This document shows positions 62,521-64,000 of a stretch of 64,000 bases of DNA, in pieces. Position numbers and translations under genes: made by a program. Numbering within the stretch: the stretch's first letter is position 1; every line of letters starts with the position of its first letter. The notes under the pieces are model-generated. The model made no database searches, was not told the origin of the DNA, and saw only the letters and a program-made list of their open reading frames with translations. This stretch comes from Halomonas sp. Y3 (lineage in GTDB: Bacteria; Pseudomonadota; Gammaproteobacteria; Pseudomonadales; Halomonadaceae), in assembly GCF_024137965.1 (NCBI RefSeq), contig NZ_CP099975.1, positions 2,418,001 through 2,482,000 of the forward strand. The letters are read 5' to 3'.

Positions 62521-63942
62521 CTACTCCGCGCGCAGCCTCAGGGCGACGAACAGCGAGCGGCCGTCGCGGTAGAGGCGCACCGGCACGGCGCGGTCGACGG
62601 GCAGCTCGCTGACCAGCTCCATCAGCTGGTCGGGGCTGGATACCGCCCGATGGTCGATGCTGACCAGGATATCGCCGGGGCGGATTCCGGCCGCGGCGGC
62701 GGCGCCGTCGGGGTCGAGCTCACGCACCCGCACGCCGCCCTCGATGCCGATGGCCTCGCGCTCGGCGCGCTCCAGTTCGCCCACCGAGACCCCCAGGCGC
62801 GCCTGGCGGCTCTCCTGAGGACGGCTGGCAGTGGCACGCTCGGCGTCGGGCCAGTCACCCACGGTCACCTGCAGCTGGCGACGCTCGCCGTCGCGCATCA
62901 GCGCGAGTTCCACCTCGCTGCCCGGCGCCACGCGACCGATCAGCCGCGGCAGAGTGCTGGAGTCGTGGACGCGGCTGCCATCCACCTCGAGGATGACGTC
63001 CCCGGCCTGCAGGCCGTCACGGGCCGCCGGCCCCTCGGGGTCGAGGTCAGCGATCAGGGCACCGCTCGGGCTCTCCATGCCGAAGGATTCGGCCAGGTCC
63101 CGGGAGACGGGCTGGATCATGACGCCAAGCCAGCCGCGGCGCACCTGACCCTCGTCACGCAGCTGATCGGCCACGTCCATGGCGACGTTGATGGGAATGG
63201 CAAAGGAGAGCCCCATGAAGCCGCCGCTGCGGGTGAAGATCTGGGAGTTGATCCCCACGACTTCGCCATCAAGGTTGAACAGGGGGCCGCCGGAGTTACC
63301 CGGGTTGATCGCCACGTCGGTCTGGATGAAGGGCACGTAGGCGTCTCGCGGCAGGGTGCGGTCGATGGCGCTGACGATGCCCGCGGTCACCGAGTAGTCG
63401 AAGCCGAAGGGCGAGCCGATGGCGGCCACCCACTCCCCTACCCGGAGGGCATCGGAGTCGCCAAGCTTGAGCGTCGGCAGATCGCTGGCATCCACCTTGA
63501 GCAGGGCCACGTCGGTGCGCTCATCGCTGCCCACCAGCTCGGCGGTCAGTTCACGCCGGTCGTTGAGGCGCACCAGAATCTCGTCGGCGCCGTCGACCAC
63601 GTGGGCATTGGTGAGGATGTAGCCCTCCTCGCTGATGATGAAGCCTGATCCCAGGGACTGGCGCTCCTGGGGTCGCCCGGGCGCCTGGCCCCCCGGCGGC
63701 GAGGGAAAGCGGTCACCGAAGAAGTGGCGGAAGATCTCGGGCAGCTCCTGGCCGCCGAAGCCGTGGAAGGGGTTGTCGCGACTCTGCACCGTTCGCGTGG
63801 TGGAGATATTGACGACCCCGGGGGCGGCCTCCTCCACCAGCACGGTGAAATCGGGCAGGCCCCGGGCCGCGGCGGACTGCCAGGCCAGCAGGGCGGCGAC
63901 CAGCAGCACCCACAGGGTAAGAGGACGAATCATGCGCATCAT
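62521..63942 (-). CDS. mucD: Periplasmic serine protease MucD/DegP family
   Basis: The 473-residue HtrA-type protease starts with a signal peptide ([20 protein letters not shown]) and has the catalytic triad His ([10 protein letters not shown]), Asp ([11 protein letters not shown]) and Ser ([10 protein letters not shown]), followed by two PDZ domains ([24 protein letters not shown]). It degrades misfolded periplasmic proteins and restrains the sigma-E response. The ATG at 63942 has AGGAG five bases before it; a second ATG three bases later is also possible. The 58 bases beyond hold no gene; in relatives rpoE-mucAB lie upstream. Confidence 0.95.
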   Translation of the reverse strand: MMRMIRPLTLWVLLVAALLAWQSAAARGLPDFTVLVEEAAPGVVNISTTRTVQSRDNPFHGFGGQELPEIFRHFFGDRFPSPPGGQAPGRPQERQSLGSGFIISEEGYILTNAHVVDGADEILVRLNDRRELTAELVGSDERTDVALLKVDASDLPTLKLGDSDALRVGEWVAAIGSPFGFDYSVTAGIVSAIDRTLPRDAYVPFIQTDVAINPGNSGGPLFNLDGEVVGINSQIFTRSGGFMGLSFAIPINVAMDVADQLRDEGQVRRGWLGVMIQPVSRDLAESFGMESPSGALIADLDPEGPAARDGLQAGDVILEVDGSRVHDSSTLPRLIGRVAPGSEVELALMRDGERRQLQVTVGDWPDAERATASRPQESRQARLGVSVGELERAEREAIGIEGGVRVRELDPDGAAAAAGIRPGDILVSIDHRAVSSPDQLMELVSELPVDRAVPVRLYRDGRSLFVALRLRAE

Positions 63943-64000
63943 GAAGACTCCTGCAGTACTTGGGGACAAGGGTGAGCCCGGGTCAGCTTGCGACGGCTCG

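Overview
The window is a 64 kb piece of a high-GC gammaproteobacterial chromosome. Gene content and order (mucD-lepA-lepB-rnc-era-recO-pdxJ-acpS; cysM-rlmD-relA-mazG-ppc next to a BarA/GacS-type kinase; ppsA/ppsR; acnB; rfaH) point to a Halomonas-like member of the Halomonadaceae. That placement is an inference from gene content and protein style; no rRNA or species marker is present. The DNA is tightly packed, with many 4-bp ATGA start/stop overlaps and convergent genes that nearly touch or overlap. No tRNA, rRNA or CRISPR array was seen.

Layout. 1-7.4 kb: the end of a LuxR-type regulator, nucleoid protein YejK, a membrane diguanylate cyclase whose 3' end overlaps trxC tail-to-tail, an MsbA-like ABC exporter, and small accessory genes (DUF1294, metallophosphoesterase, cupin, AhpD/CMD-like). 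7.5-18.4 kb: central metabolism (acnB, rraA, membrane-fused GDPD, ggt, and divergent ppsA/ppsR). 18.4-24.4 kb: glutaryl-CoA catabolism (CoA-transferase plus gcdH under a palindromic promoter), an outer-membrane-type protein coupled to a Tat-type amidohydrolase, and a beta-hydroxyacid dehydrogenase. 24.4-31.3 kb: a MoxR/VWA pair, a lipoprotein, a succinyl-CoA:acetate-type CoA-transferase, proS and a lytic transglycosylase. 31.4-36.5 kb is the most unusual part: a two-gene unit made of a Tat-type peptide with six SRPSY repeats and an HprK-like kinase fused to a PqqD domain; a complete group II intron inserted directly behind a terminator; a 37-residue CcoM-like cytochrome cbb3 oxidase subunit behind FNR/Anr-like boxes; then a SlyD-like PPIase and rfaH. 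36.6-44.9 kb: AmpG-like permease, a TPR/SEC-C protein, an ABC1/UbiB kinase, topB, a PanE-like reductase and a small outer-membrane protein. 45-53.2 kb: the overlapping minus-strand operon cysM-rlmD-relA-mazG-ppc. 53.3-56 kb: a BarA/GacS-type hybrid kinase. 56-64 kb: the conserved minus-strand cluster mucD to acpS.

Together these genes cover the C3/C4 node (ppsA, ppsR, ppc, acnB), the stringent response (relA, with mazG), translation and RNA processing (lepA, rnc, era, rlmD, proS, rraA) and envelope quality control (mucD, lepB, slyD-like, rfaH). The points most worth following up are the SRPSY peptide/HprK-PqqD pair, the previously hidden CcoM-like gene with its FNR-type promoter, the intron sitting between these two units, and a 7-bp tandem repeat that belongs to an intergenic element present twice in the window.
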